From: Solen grandis
Lineage: Eukaryota > Mollusca > Bivalvia > Adapedonta > Solenidae
Assembly: GCA_021229015.1 (NCBI GenBank)
Contig: CM037777.1
Location: 23,477,567-23,541,566 of the forward strand
Direction of reading: 5' to 3'
Length of the DNA: 64,000 nucleotides
Positions within the stretch are counted from its first letter, which is position 1; every line of letters starts with the position of its first letter. Below, piece after piece: positions 35,701 to 46,276 of this stretch. Under the pieces are notes generated by a model. That model did not search any database and was not told the DNA's origin. It saw only the letters and a list, made by a program, of their open reading frames with translations. The position numbers and the translations under genes are program-made.

Positions 35701-38700
35701 TGATTACAGCATGTCATGATTTTGTAAGACAATGACTGATTAACTCAAGCAAAACATCTGTTACACACCTTTGAAGTTACTGATTGTTTTGCTGATTTCA
35801 GACTCACATAAGTATTGTAATTAAAGCATTTATGATTAGTCAAATTACAATTACATATAATTTCAGGGCTATGGCCAACATGAAGGCCAGACTAAAGGGA
35901 GCACAAAAAGGTCACAGTTTATTGAAAAAAAAGGCTGATGCATTGACCATGAGGTTTAGGCAAATCTTGAAGAAAATCATAGAGGTTAGTACATTTTATT
36001 AGATGGTAGATTTTGGTACATGTGTTGATGTTTTTAAGCTGCACGTTGGTTTATTTACAAATTTAAAAAAAAACAAACATGATTTTCTTGTCTCTGGTGG
36101 CACTGCTCACAGTTTTATAGAAATATATGTATTAACCCTTTCCTTCATAGAGGACACCATGAAAAGACCTATGCGAACAGCATAAAACCAGATCAGCCTG
36201 CGAGTAACTCGCAGGCTGATCAGGTTTTATGCTGTTCGCTGCTCCTCAGTGGTCTGGAAATGAGGATTTTGTTATTAAATTTGGTAAGGTTTAACTGTGG
36301 TTTTCTGCAGATCAGGCTTTATGTGGTACCTATTGAGTGCGTCAAAATGAGTCTATATGAGGGAAAGGGTTAAAAGAAAAAGTAAAAAATAAAGCAAAGT
36401 TTGTTTGCACATTGTCTGAAGATAAAATGAGATATTACTCAGTCTTTATATCTTACTAAATCTTGAAATTTATTGATATTATCTCCCTTTTTCAGACAAA
36501 GATGAAAATGGGAGATGTAATGAAAGAGTCAGTATTCTCTCTAGCAGAGGCAAAGTTTACAACTGGTGATTTTAATCACATTGTCTTACAAAACGTCAAC
36601 AAGGCACAGTTGAAAGTTAGGTCAAAGAAGGACAATGTTGCAGGTATGGCATTTTAATCTGTATATGAAAATTAAACTGGTAACAGATGAAAAGATAAGA
36701 AAGTGATGATTATAATTATGATATAAGCTCCCAGAGGAAAACAATAATTTTGTGTTAGATAGAAATCTGAAAAATCATAATATTATTGTTCACTCTTGCA
36801 TGGTGAGTATTTGGAAGGTCATGAATAGTTATAATATTGCTATATGTAAATGTAGATTGCTTGTTTGTTTTATCAATACATGCACTGACCTGTATTTTGA
36901 TCATATTCAGGTGTGTTGTTGCCGATTTTTGAGCACTTCACTGATGGGTCTGACAGTAAGTTGTTTGTGTTCTTATATTTTACAACATTTCATGATTGAA
37001 AAAAGTCTGAACAAACCTTTGTTTCTAGGGCTTTTTTTCTTTTTCCTACTGTCTGCTTTATATCACTTTTGAAAAGAAAATATGTACACTTCATGTAACT
37101 TGTTGAATTAGAATAAAGGAGATCAATATAATTAATGCTAAAAGTGATGGATTAAATCTGTTAAAAGGCTTAGAGGTTTCTGTTTTATTGCTTCTACTGC
37201 TGATACTGTTTGATTCTGCAGGTTACGAGCTGACAGGATTATCACGTGGTGGCCAGCAGATAGACAAGCTGAAGAAAAATTACGCCAAGGCTGTAGAGCT
37301 GCTGGTACAGCTCGCTTCGCTCCAGACATCCTTCGTTACACTTGACGAGGTCATTAAGATCACAAACAGGAGAGTAAACGCTATTGAACATGGTAGGCTG
37401 TGCTTCTCTATTTCAATAGAGATCTCCATTTGAAAAAGAGTTTTGACATCTTTGCAGACATATGAATTAAGTAGTTTAACCCTTTCCCTCATAGAGGACA
37501 CCATTAAAAGACCTATGCGAACAGCATAAAACCAGAGTTACTCGCAGGCTGATCAGGTTTTATGCTGTTTGCTGCTCCTCAGTGGCCTGGAAATGAGTAT
37601 TTTGTAATTAAATTTGGTAAGGTTTAACTGGTTTTCTGCAGACCAGGCTTTATGTGATACCTATTGAGGGCGTCAAAATGAGTATATATGAGGGAAAGGG
37701 TTAATTAAGTAGTAATTCTACTACTGTATTGATGATAGGGTTTTAGGCCATTAGACACTTGTATGATAATCTTGTACCCAGGTTACTATAAAGTCTACTT
37801 TTTATACCCCAGTTTCACAATGTGAAGTGGAGCTTAGAAGTTAATTGTGTTTTTCTGATTTTATCCAATTTTTAGTCAACTACCGGTGTTAACACCGGGG
37901 GGGGGGGGACTATAGGTTTGCCTTCTGTCTGTCCATCCGTCCATCTGGATGTCCGGAAATCTGGATCCCGCAATAACTGAAAAACCATTTAAGATAATAT
38001 TATGAAACTTGGTATATGAATAGATGGCAGTATGAAGATTCTGCATGTCACTTTGTTGTTGTTTTTTCTCTGACCAAAATTCTGGTTTCTATGGTAACAG
38101 AAAAATTATGCACCTCACCGGTAGGGGACTCATGTGTTGCATGCATATTACTTGTTCAATATCTTTTTTGTTTCATGAAGTCAAATCAGTGTAGCTGAAA
38201 TAGTCAGCACCTTTGGTGATAGCTCTATTTCTTTTACGGTTTCATTTTGTTAAGTTTGCAGAAGTGGTAAAAGTAATATATGGCAAACTACAAGATGAAA
38301 ATAACCAGAAATAAAAAAAAATGTCAAATATGTGTAAGTGTTGTATGGTTTTACTTTCAGTAATCATTCCAAGAATAGAGAACACCTTGTCCTACATTAC
38401 AACAGAATTAGATGAGATGGAGAGAGAAGAATTCTTCAGGTAGTGTTTTACATATACATAATAATAAAGTTACAGCTTGACAATATCATAATGTTTCACT
38501 GGTCAAATGATAAGGAAACCAGGTCATGGGTTCAATCCTTGACATAACATTCTTTACTTTAAAAATAATACTGGTATACTTCCATTTAGAGTTAAATATA
38601 AGGTTAGATCAAGGACTTGTTGACCAAGTGTCAGGATAATGTAAGTGGGCATAGTAACTGTCTCGAGCAGACAACATCTCCAGATGACTGAAGGAGCAAT

Positions 38701-40314
38701 TACAGAGGTGTTTCCAACAATAACAGATTTTTCACTATATAGACAAAGAAGGAAAATTAAAACTAGCACAGATAACTTTCTTAAACTTTGCATGGTCATA
38801 GAATGTCACACTAGAAACAAATTTATGGAAAAAAGATGGGGCCCCATTCTACTCTTTTATTTATCTGCCCCTGAAAGTGAATTTATTTTGTTTTCAGAAA
38901 TATAAGGTTTTCAGAAATGCTATGCAACAGATTTTAAACTAAAGTCGCATACACGAATGTATAGACTTTTTTTTTTTTTTTTTTTTTAAGAAAAACAAAG
39001 CATGTTTATGTGCTGAAACACAGGGAAAATTCTGTCGGATAGAATTTGTCTAAACTTATCATAATGCCTGGAAATGAAATAATAAACGATGATGTGAAAT
39101 TAAATAAGGTATGGAATTTAGGGGTGCTTATCAGTAAGAATGATTAATTCTAGATTTGTATCGATACAAAATGATGGATATTCCATATATCAAATGATAC
39201 CTTTTGATCTTTGACTGTTTTAAGAATTGACACTGAAACTGAAAACAATGTATAGTATTAATTATATATAGCTGATACAGTGATATTATACATGTATTGC
39301 TTAATGTTTTTATGTCTTTATTCAGCCAAAAACTCTGTTTCATCTGCAATTTTTCTTTAAAAAAGATCATGCAGTCTTCAAACTTTTGCCCATATCTTTT
39401 TTAATTAAATTCTGAAAAGTGTGAAAATAAATCAAAGTCAGAAGACCTATGAACAGTGTATTTGGCCGTGTTTTATTGCAATATTAAAAATATAACTGTT
39501 TATGCATTAACAAGATTACCAGCTACTGAAGGTTGAGGTGTGCTTTCAGTCTTGTGTTTGCTTATAAGATGTGCAGCAATGTTACTAGCATTGCTCTTCA
39601 TCTGCATCATCAATTTGTCTTTCAAAAAAAGTAGAGTAGTCTCCAATATGTGCCCCGGACACCTGGTCCGGTAATTTACACATACCTATTTAACAAGGGA
39701 GAATAATCCTGGAAAGTTTTTAATCCGCAAATAAACATCAAGGAAGGAAGAGTTTTTTTTTGTTTAAAGAATCAAATATTTTTTTGCTAATTTTCAGATA
39801 ATGAAAAACGTCAGTTTCAGTTTTGAGTTTCTGCCCTTGAAAATGACAGAAAAGAGCAAATAACTCTTTTTCAGGGGCAGACAACTCAAAAAGTAGAATT
39901 GGGACCCCACTTTTTTCCATTAATTTGTTTCTTGTGTAATTTTCTTTAATCATGCAAAGTTTAAGAAATTCTCTGCGTTAATTTCAATTTTCCTTCTTTG
40001 TCTATTTAGTTACTTTAAACCCAAGCAATTAAACATAATTATCATTCTCAATGATTTATTATTCATCATTTATTATTATAAATGTTCGAAGTAAAATAAA
40101 GATACAGTACATTATGATTTAAAACACTTCTTGAAAATATGTCTAAATATAATGTTTTTTTCTCTCTAGATTGAAGAAAATCCAAGAAAAGAAGAAGAGC
40201 ATAAGGAAAGAGGAAGAGAGAATTAAGGCAGAGTTAAAGGCACAGGGCAATAATCCTTATGCAGTCAGTAATCTACTAGAAGATGACAGAGATGAAGATC
40301 TGTTATTCAATTAG
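32760..40314 (+). CDS. ATP6V1D: V-type proton ATPase subunit D
   Basis: Central rotor stalk subunit of the V1 sector of the vacuolar proton pump, coupling ATP hydrolysis by A/B to rotation of the membrane ring. Coding exons: 32760-32800, 35867-35984, 36496-36643, 36911-36955, 37222-37392, 38361-38439 and 40170-40314. Phases agree throughout and give 248 residues, against 247 in human. The start [14 protein letters not shown] matches the conserved animal N-terminus. Other signatures: [48 protein letters not shown] and the end DEDLLFN. The protein is mostly two long coiled-coil helices with a small middle region, as in the family. Exon 1 is only 41 coding nt and is followed by a 3.1-kb intron. 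Introns 2 and 5 each carry a family A MITE and intron 6 a foldback element. Upstream of the ATG I see no TATA box. Confidence 0.95.
33390..33460 (+). repeat. Fragment of tRNA-derived SINE
   Basis: GCACCGTGGTTCAGTGGTAA looks like an A-box tRNA head. The expected B box is decayed. It lies in ATP6V1D intron 1. The rest of this intron (32801-35866) holds the TA element at 34499-35297, a C run near 33659 and nothing gene-like. Confidence 0.4.
34499..35297 (+). mobile_element. TA-flanked Tc1/mariner-like MITE, copy 2
   Basis: Same family as 10716-11442, in the opposite orientation. Termini are CAGTCCATTTACGATATTTC on the left and GTAAATGGTCTG on the right, with TA at 34497-34498 and 35298-35299. 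Shared interior phrases include CACAAATTGTC-type and TATACATGTATAT stretches. 799 bp, no transposase frame. In ATP6V1D intron 1. Confidence 0.7.
36132..36373 (+). mobile_element. piggyBac-like MITE, family A copy 2
   Basis: TTAA at both ends, CCCTTTCC/GGAAAGGG termini and the GATCAGCCTGCGAGT hairpin. 242 bp, nearly identical to 15723-15963. In ATP6V1D intron 2. Confidence 0.8.
37476..37704 (+). mobile_element. piggyBac-like MITE, family A copy 3 (hairpin arm deleted)
   Basis: TTAA at both ends and the same termini. The left arm of the central hairpin is missing (reads AAAACCAGAGTTACTCGCAG), shortening it to 229 bp. In ATP6V1D intron 5. Confidence 0.8.
37875..38140 (+). repeat. Dispersed repeat with CTACCGG ends and TCTGTCCATCCGT tract
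   Basis: Begins AACTACCGGTGTTAACACCG, followed by a G run and ACTATAGGTTTGCCTTCTGT, and closes near CACCGGTAGGGGACTC. The TCTGTCTGTCCATCCGTCC tract is typical of mollusc repeats. In ATP6V1D intron 5. Boundaries are approximate. Confidence 0.4.
38739..40004 (+). mobile_element. Foldback element with ~150-170-bp inverted repeats
   Basis: The left arm (about 38739-38890) and right arm (about 39835-40004) are imperfect inverted copies. Both hold AGACAAAGAAGGAAAATT, TTTCTTAAACTTTGCATG and TCTGCCCCTGAAA. The 0.95-kb interior is AT-rich with a long T run near 38970 and no recognised gene. It fills most of ATP6V1D intron 6. Confidence 0.65.
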
Positions 40315-40378
40315 CCATAGCCCTATTGCAACCTCTGACCCCTGTGTATTCAAAATACGAACATACTTATATGTGAAT

Positions 40379-40569
40379 TTAGCCCTTTGCCTCATTCATA
40401 TTCATACACAAATTTATGACTTGATGATCATTAGTTAACTGAACATTAAATGGTTTATGATTCAATGTTTTTTTTTGTAGAATCTGGGCTACAATATTTT
40501 ATGAGCAAACAGAGCTGTCTGACCTGGGTCCACTGTGTTAAAATGAGTCTATATGAGGTGAAGGGTTAA
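40379..40569 (+). repeat. TTAA-type MITE, family B relative
   Basis: Starts TTAGCCCTTTGCCTCATTCA and ends TATATGAGGTGAAGGGTTAA, giving inverted termini. The interior has GCTACAATATTTTATGAGC and GCAAACAGAG. It starts about 65 bases past the ATP6V1D stop codon, so it is probably transcribed in the 3' UTR. Confidence 0.6.
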
Positions 40570-41384
40570 GCTAGAACTCAGATAATATGGCCATTACATT
40601 GAATTAGGATATGATATTGAGTTTGAGTCTAAGATAGTAGTCTAAAGTATTTCTTGAGAATGTGGGGTCTTGCCTGACCCATATGAACAGGGTAAAAGCG
40701 GTTAACTGTTTGAAGGTGGGCAATATAGTAATTTATACAGTAATTACTGTAAAGTGTGACATTTCATACCAATCTCTGTAAAATGTGTGTTTCTGTAATT
40801 CATGCAGACAGACTTGGAGCCATATGTTAGATTATTTCCATATTGTTAGATTTTTTTTAATGCTACATGTTTGGAAGACTTAGATTTTAGTGATAAGCAA
40901 TTAAAGTTAGTTACTGGTAAGTGTATATTTATTTGATTAACCAAGAAAATCTGTAAACAAGTGTTCATTTTTTAGATCAGCTTTTTTTTTTTTTTTTCAT
41001 GCCATATTAAAGTGAAAAGTGTTTTATTTCAAAAATAAAAGTTATCATCTTCAACATGTGCTAGACAGTGTTTGTGAGAATCATTTATATTGCAAAGATG
41101 CTTATATCTGATGTCAAATGGTTAAGTTTATTCATGTTATTTTCTTTTGTTGAACAACTTCCATAGAAATTTTATCTGTAATTACAAAATGTACATAAGT
41201 ATATTGTATGTGTGATATTTTTCTGTTCACAACTAGTCCATGGGAAATATTTATGGGATCTCAGTACAAGAAATATTTCCATATTACAATCACTTACTGA
41301 GTACTTTATTGTAAGTTGCAGATTTAGTATATCAAGTCAAAAGGGCCACTCTAGGTCCTTCTGCTCTAGGAACATTGTCTGCAG

Positions 41385-41620
41385 CTATATGGGGACATTC
41401 CCTTAGGCCATCTGGGGACTTTTAACCATATTAGGACTTGGTCTCCCATCTTGGGACATGATCTACAGTCATTTGGGGACAAGCTCACCTACTGTGTGGG
41501 GACTATGCCTTCACTTTGGGGACATGATCTCCATCGATCTGGGAACATTGTAAACTAATGAGGACATTGTTTTGCAACTGAGGACAGGATCTATAGTCAT
41601 CTAGGGACACAAATTCACCT
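41385..41620 (+). repeat. Degenerate minisatellite of TGGGGACATGATCT units
   Basis: About ten imperfect units of roughly 20-26 bases, variants of ATCTGGGGACATGATCTCC, in the probable long 3' UTR of ATP6V1D. Confidence 0.65.
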
Positions 41621-42500
41621 GTTCTTGACCCCTTAATGACAGGGATAAAATCTGTTGGACATTCCTTGACATAAGAGGTTCCATGTCTGTGGGTTTATAT
41701 CATGTTGCAAAAAAAAAATTAATAAGTAGTATTCCTGTTTAGGCAACATATTTTGTTTTGCATTTAGTAGAAATATATGTTATATACATAAATTTGTTTG
41801 CATGAAAGTTTTGCAAAAGTTATACCAAAAAAAAAAAGAATGAAGCTTGCTACATATGGCAAACAGTAAGAGACATGATTACCTCCCCTACTCTGTATTT
41901 TACATTAACATTGACTAATGGCAAACCTTGCACCAATCTCTTTTTATCTAGAGTATTGTTTCAAAAGATTCAGAGAGTTTGGATTTATCCGACATTTTTA
42001 GTCTTATTATTTTATAATGTGCTATTGAAGTGAATCAGTTTTCTACAGCTTTGTCAAAATTAGTTTTTCTTAAAATATTTTTACAATAAAGACATGAAAA
42101 CTTTTCTGTACATGGATTTCAAGCCGAGAGAGCTATTTATGTTTTTATATTCTTATAACCTGTCAGTCTCGCTCTAAATGAAATCCTGATCAATTTCTGT
42201 GTTATTGTAAATGTTCATTTGTAACCAAGATATTTGTGAATGTTGTCAATCATTTCCTAGAAACACAATTGGTAGACATGATGAGTTACTGTGATCAGTT
42301 TATAGGATGTAAATATTGTCCAATAAAGAAAATTATATATCAGATATCTGTGTCTGTGATAACTGTATCCGTGCACATCATCGACAGTCTTGTCATATTA
42401 GAAAATAATTCTATAAACAGGTGGAGAATTCCACCCGCCCTGGTCAGTGAACCCTAGTGCAAGGCAGGTGAAAATCAAGAACATTTCTTTGTCTTTTATC

Positions 42501-42600
42501 NNNNNNNNNNNNNNNNNNNNNNNNNNNNNNNNNNNNNNNNNNNNNNNNNNNNNNNNNNNNNNNNNNNNNNNNNNNNNNNNNNNNNNNNNNNNNNNNNNNN
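42501..42600. other. Assembly gap (100 N)
   Basis: Exactly 100 unknown bases, a conventional placeholder for a scaffold join of unknown size. Confidence 0.99.
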
Positions 42601-42775
42601 CAAGTGGAATAACACCACACAGTCACATCATCCTGATACCGGGTCAACTACACTTGTATTGACTCGCATGCTGTACACTGTACACACTTTGACGACTTAG
42701 ATGTGTGGCGACCAGGGATCGAACCCAATACCTTTCAGGGACGGGAATCCAGACACCGGTGCGTATAATCTTGCG
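42601..42775 (-). repeat. tRNA-derived SINE cut by the assembly gap
   Basis: On the minus strand a B box GGGTTCGATCCC is followed by GGTCGCCACAC, and further on sequence matching the SINE at 59116-59421 (CACAGTCACATCATCCTGAT against CCAGTCACATTATCCTGACA). Its 3' part falls into the gap. Confidence 0.55.
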
Positions 42776-45244
42776 GGGTGGATACAGATTCAAGAGACAA
42801 AGCAGAATGTTAAATGTTTAAATCAAGGGATGTAGATTATTACGGAATATATTATGTCTCATGTATCAAGTTTAATTTAGAGCGAGTAAAAACCACTAGT
42901 ATAGTCCTCTCGGGTTGATTAAGTAAACACTGTGTAAGTTTGTGTGTGTGTGGGGGGGGTGTCTATCATGGGTTTCATTTCCTGAGAGTGATCACGTTGC
43001 AAAAAGTAAACACGTTCACCATGACACATCACAAAGCACTCGGCACCCAAGGTCGGCTATTAAATACTCAAAGTATAATACAGAAACAATGCAAGCCAAT
43101 GGCGGTATCAGTGTGAAAACCGGTTGTTTACAAGAAAGCCTGTCTGTAAACCACTGCGGGAGACAGCATGTGGCTGGGTGCTACTATTGATTCCCTTCCC
43201 TTTCAAAAGCAGGCGATTTCCCGACAGATTTTGTGTGTATTGCTTTGGTGTCTTCTGCACCGGCAGGGGTTTGACATTTAAAATATTTTACACAAAACGA
43301 AACAAAAACAATTAAATTTAAATATTCATTTATTTTCTAAAATTTGCACTTTAGGACAATTTGATATATATCGTCAATGATACAGCCGACATTTTCTATC
43401 ACCCAGTTCTCCTGTAATTTCAGAACAAAAAAGTCAAACCAAGAACAGACTCGGATGCAATCAAAGTGTTACAAACGACTGAATCACTGCGCGGCAGCCG
43501 GATCTGTTAAATCAAATTAAGACGGAACTACTTTTTCTAGTGAGCACATTACCAATACCTTTGTGGAGTAATTAGGCTAATTTGACTGAGAGAGATTGAA
43601 GCAACCTTGCTGATTTTGTTTGGAATGTTACATTCGAAAAATATGATAAAAAAAAAGAAAACATATTTACTGATAAAAAAATGTTGATACTGTAAGATGA
43701 GAATATGTATAACTTAAATATGTAAAAAGTAAAAAAAAAAAATTCATTTCTAATGGGGAAAAAAATCAGCTCTAAGAATGGTAAACCATTGCAAAAACAT
43801 GTACCAGTCTGTAAAAAAGTATCATGACCTGAATTTATTTCAAGTAGACATTGAGGGGCATTACTTTGCTTTTCAAAATCATCAGAGGCATAAGGGAAAA
43901 AATAACTTCCGTTCAGTCAAAATAAATTTTTCAAGTAGGTTTAAAAACAAAATTTGAAATAATTTCAATATTGGTGCTTGGTTATTTTACATATATATAC
44001 AGCAGTATTAAACCGAATAATCCAATCTTCATGCAGAAAAAAATTAAAATTGGACCTCAAAAATTAAATTTAGATAAAATAAAATACAATAACCGATATT
44101 GGGTGTGAAAAAAACAACACTTTTCTCAAAAATCTAAATATTTCATTAAAAAAAAAAAATTTATCAATTAACTCAACATTGTGCTCAACGAAAAATGAAA
44201 AAAAAATTTTAAAAAATTAAAAAACAAAAAAATAAAAAAAATAATTTATAAGGAAAAAACAAAATGTTACCATGGGAACTAAGCAAATCTGATAGAAAAA
44301 AAAAACAAGTACACAGAGAAAGGAAGCCATTACATTTATAGCCATACATAGATATATTTAAAATCTGACAGATATATTTAAAATCTGACATATCAATAAA
44401 TATCCTTCATCAATTAAATACTCTGAGATTATATGTATTTTCAAATTTACATTTCATAAATCTGAAATAAATATCATTTTCATAGAAAGCCTGACAACAG
44501 GGATATATTCACTTTTAAAACACATATAGGCATTAGTGGGCGTAATTTCATAAATCTCGCTCTTTCTGTAAATAAAAAATACAAAATTATTAAAATGTCA
44601 AACATGAAGTTTGTAGAGTTTTATCTAAATGAATAGCGTCTATGTCTATTTTACATGCTTCATATGCAAATTAAGCTGAGCGGCAATGCGTTTTTAGTCT
44701 GTAATTTCCTAGAATTCGGAGATTCGTCTGCAACGTAATTAGCTTACTTCAATAAGCAAGACCCCTTACAAAGGCGTATAAAATTTTCATAAATGTCATT
44801 TTTACGTTGAATCAATTTACCAGCGAACATAAAACATATGCTACAAATGTAGGCTAGACGGCCAGGCACTCATTTGGGAAAAGGCAACGTGTTTGCGCTC
44901 CCTGCGAAATATATATACATGCTGTTCAGCAATTATAAGTAACATGTAAGAACACATGTTAAATGGCGAATTCTTCCTTCACACAGAGCCTCTCACCACG
45001 AGCGGGCCGACAACACGAGATCAACCCTAGCGTTGTACAGTCAAGACAAATTAGCAGACGATAAAGAGATCACAGCATCGGGGTTATCCAGAAGCATGCC
45101 CTGATAACACAATGTGTCTGAACAACCAGGATCAACTCCCGCACGTGTATTTGCGCAATTTCATGCCAATCCGGATTTTAATTATACATGCTCAAAACTT
45201 TGCTTTTTTTTGTCTCAATATTGGGGAAATGTCACCAAACTGTA
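42776..45244 (-). other. Presumed 3' UTR and downstream spacer of the SERTA gene
   Basis: AT-rich with many A runs and no coding potential. A TTTATT (AATAAA on the minus strand) at about 43329 could end a 3' UTR of about 1.9 kb. A small direct duplication, AGATATATTTAAAATCTGAC, lies near 44350-44390. Confidence 0.35.
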
Positions 45245-46276
45245 TCAAGATTCAGTGAAGAGTACGGACCGGGATAAAATGTCTTGATTTTTAGATGTAA
45301 TATGAGATAATGTGCCAATGGAATGAGAGAAAATGCTTTGGTCCTCTTTTAAATTGAAGTGTACATGGTTTGAACTAAAATTTGATAAGATCTTTTCTTT
45401 ACAAGTTTCAGTACCTGCCACATGATTATATGAATCCACATGGTCGGAATGCGTATTGTCTGAATAGCGAACACCCATGTCTGTTGCGTTTTCACAGACG
45501 TCTTTCACAAATGGAAACGGGTTACTGTTGAAAACTTCAAAATCGTCACATGGCGTACTAGTTAAACCGGAACACACACTCCCTCTGGAGGGCTGACTAT
45601 CGACACTTGGCTGCGTGTGCGAGTCTTTGACTGCTAAGTTATTATTTTCTGATAAGCTAAGGCTAAGGTTTTGATTGCATTCCGTGTCCATATCACCAGA
45701 GCTGCACTCGGATGAATTACTTTCGGTGTCGTCTGCTGACAATTCTGAAGGTATGTCACATTTACTTTCCGATTCGACAGCCGACGGACTGCCGGTAACT
45801 GTGTCCGTGATATCTGAGTTATTGTCACAGAGTTTATCCCTTAGATTTCGCATTAACGTATCGGTCATGTCGTCTGTTATTTTTTCATGAACACCACTTA
45901 AAAAAGGGTCATCAAACATGTACGAGTTAGAAAGGCAACTGTTATTTAGAACGCCATAACTGCTGAAGTCTTTTCTCTTGGAATGAAAACGCTTTGGATT
46001 TTTCTGTTTTTCCTCTTTGACCTCTTTCTGCAGCCTTTTCATTGTGTTATTGATTAGAACTGAACGTCTGAGAAATACTTCTGGGTCCTCTAATTGCTTG
46101 AGTTTCTGAATGGAAATTTTGAGCACTTTCCTTCTCTCATCTTTTCTCTCTTTCGGAGTGTTCAGAAACGGAGAAATTCTTTTAGGCGGCACATAAATTT
46201 CATCAAGATCGTCTGTTTCTGGTTTCCGTTTGGTTCCATGTTTTGGTTCCCGATCCGGGTCAGTTTTATTACACAT
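45245..46276 (-). CDS. SERTA-domain transcriptional co-regulator (SERTAD/taranis-like)
   Basis: 343 residues from the ATG at 46276 (MCNKTDPDREPKHGTKRKPE). Residues about 50-88 (VLKISIQKLKQL then PEVFLRRSVLINNTMKRL) match the SERTA motif of vertebrate SERTAD1-4/CDCA4 and insect taranis, nuclear co-factors of E2F and bromodomain/PHD proteins in cell-cycle control. A basic stretch near residue 17 could be a nuclear signal. The rest is Ser/Asp-rich and probably disordered. No intron interrupts the frame, as is usual for SERTAD genes. A good acceptor (TATTTTCAG) ends at 46306, so an upstream exon exists. The frame stays open from that acceptor (LQFTNNLFG before the Met), so the true N-terminus may lie further upstream. 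Ends SRSVLFTES-stop. Confidence 0.82.
   Translation of the reverse strand: MCNKTDPDREPKHGTKRKPETDDLDEIYVPPKRISPFLNTPKERKDERRKVLKISIQKLKQLEDPEVFLRRSVLINNTMKRLQKEVKEEKQKNPKRFHSKRKDFSSYGVLNNSCLSNSYMFDDPFLSGVHEKITDDMTDTLMRNLRDKLCDNNSDITDTVTGSPSAVESESKCDIPSELSADDTESNSSECSSGDMDTECNQNLSLSLSENNNLAVKDSHTQPSVDSQPSRGSVCSGLTSTPCDDFEVFNSNPFPFVKDVCENATDMGVRYSDNTHSDHVDSYNHVAGTETCKEKILSNFSSNHVHFNLKEDQSIFSHSIGTLSHITSKNQDILSRSVLFTES

Larger units (their letters stand above)
40315..42400 (+). other. ATP6V1D: ATP6V1D 3' UTR and downstream region
   Basis: Candidate polyadenylation signals AATAAA occur at 41034-41039, 42085-42090 and 42322-42327. Which is used cannot be told from sequence. A family B MITE and a GGGGACAT minisatellite lie inside. 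Confidence 0.5.
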
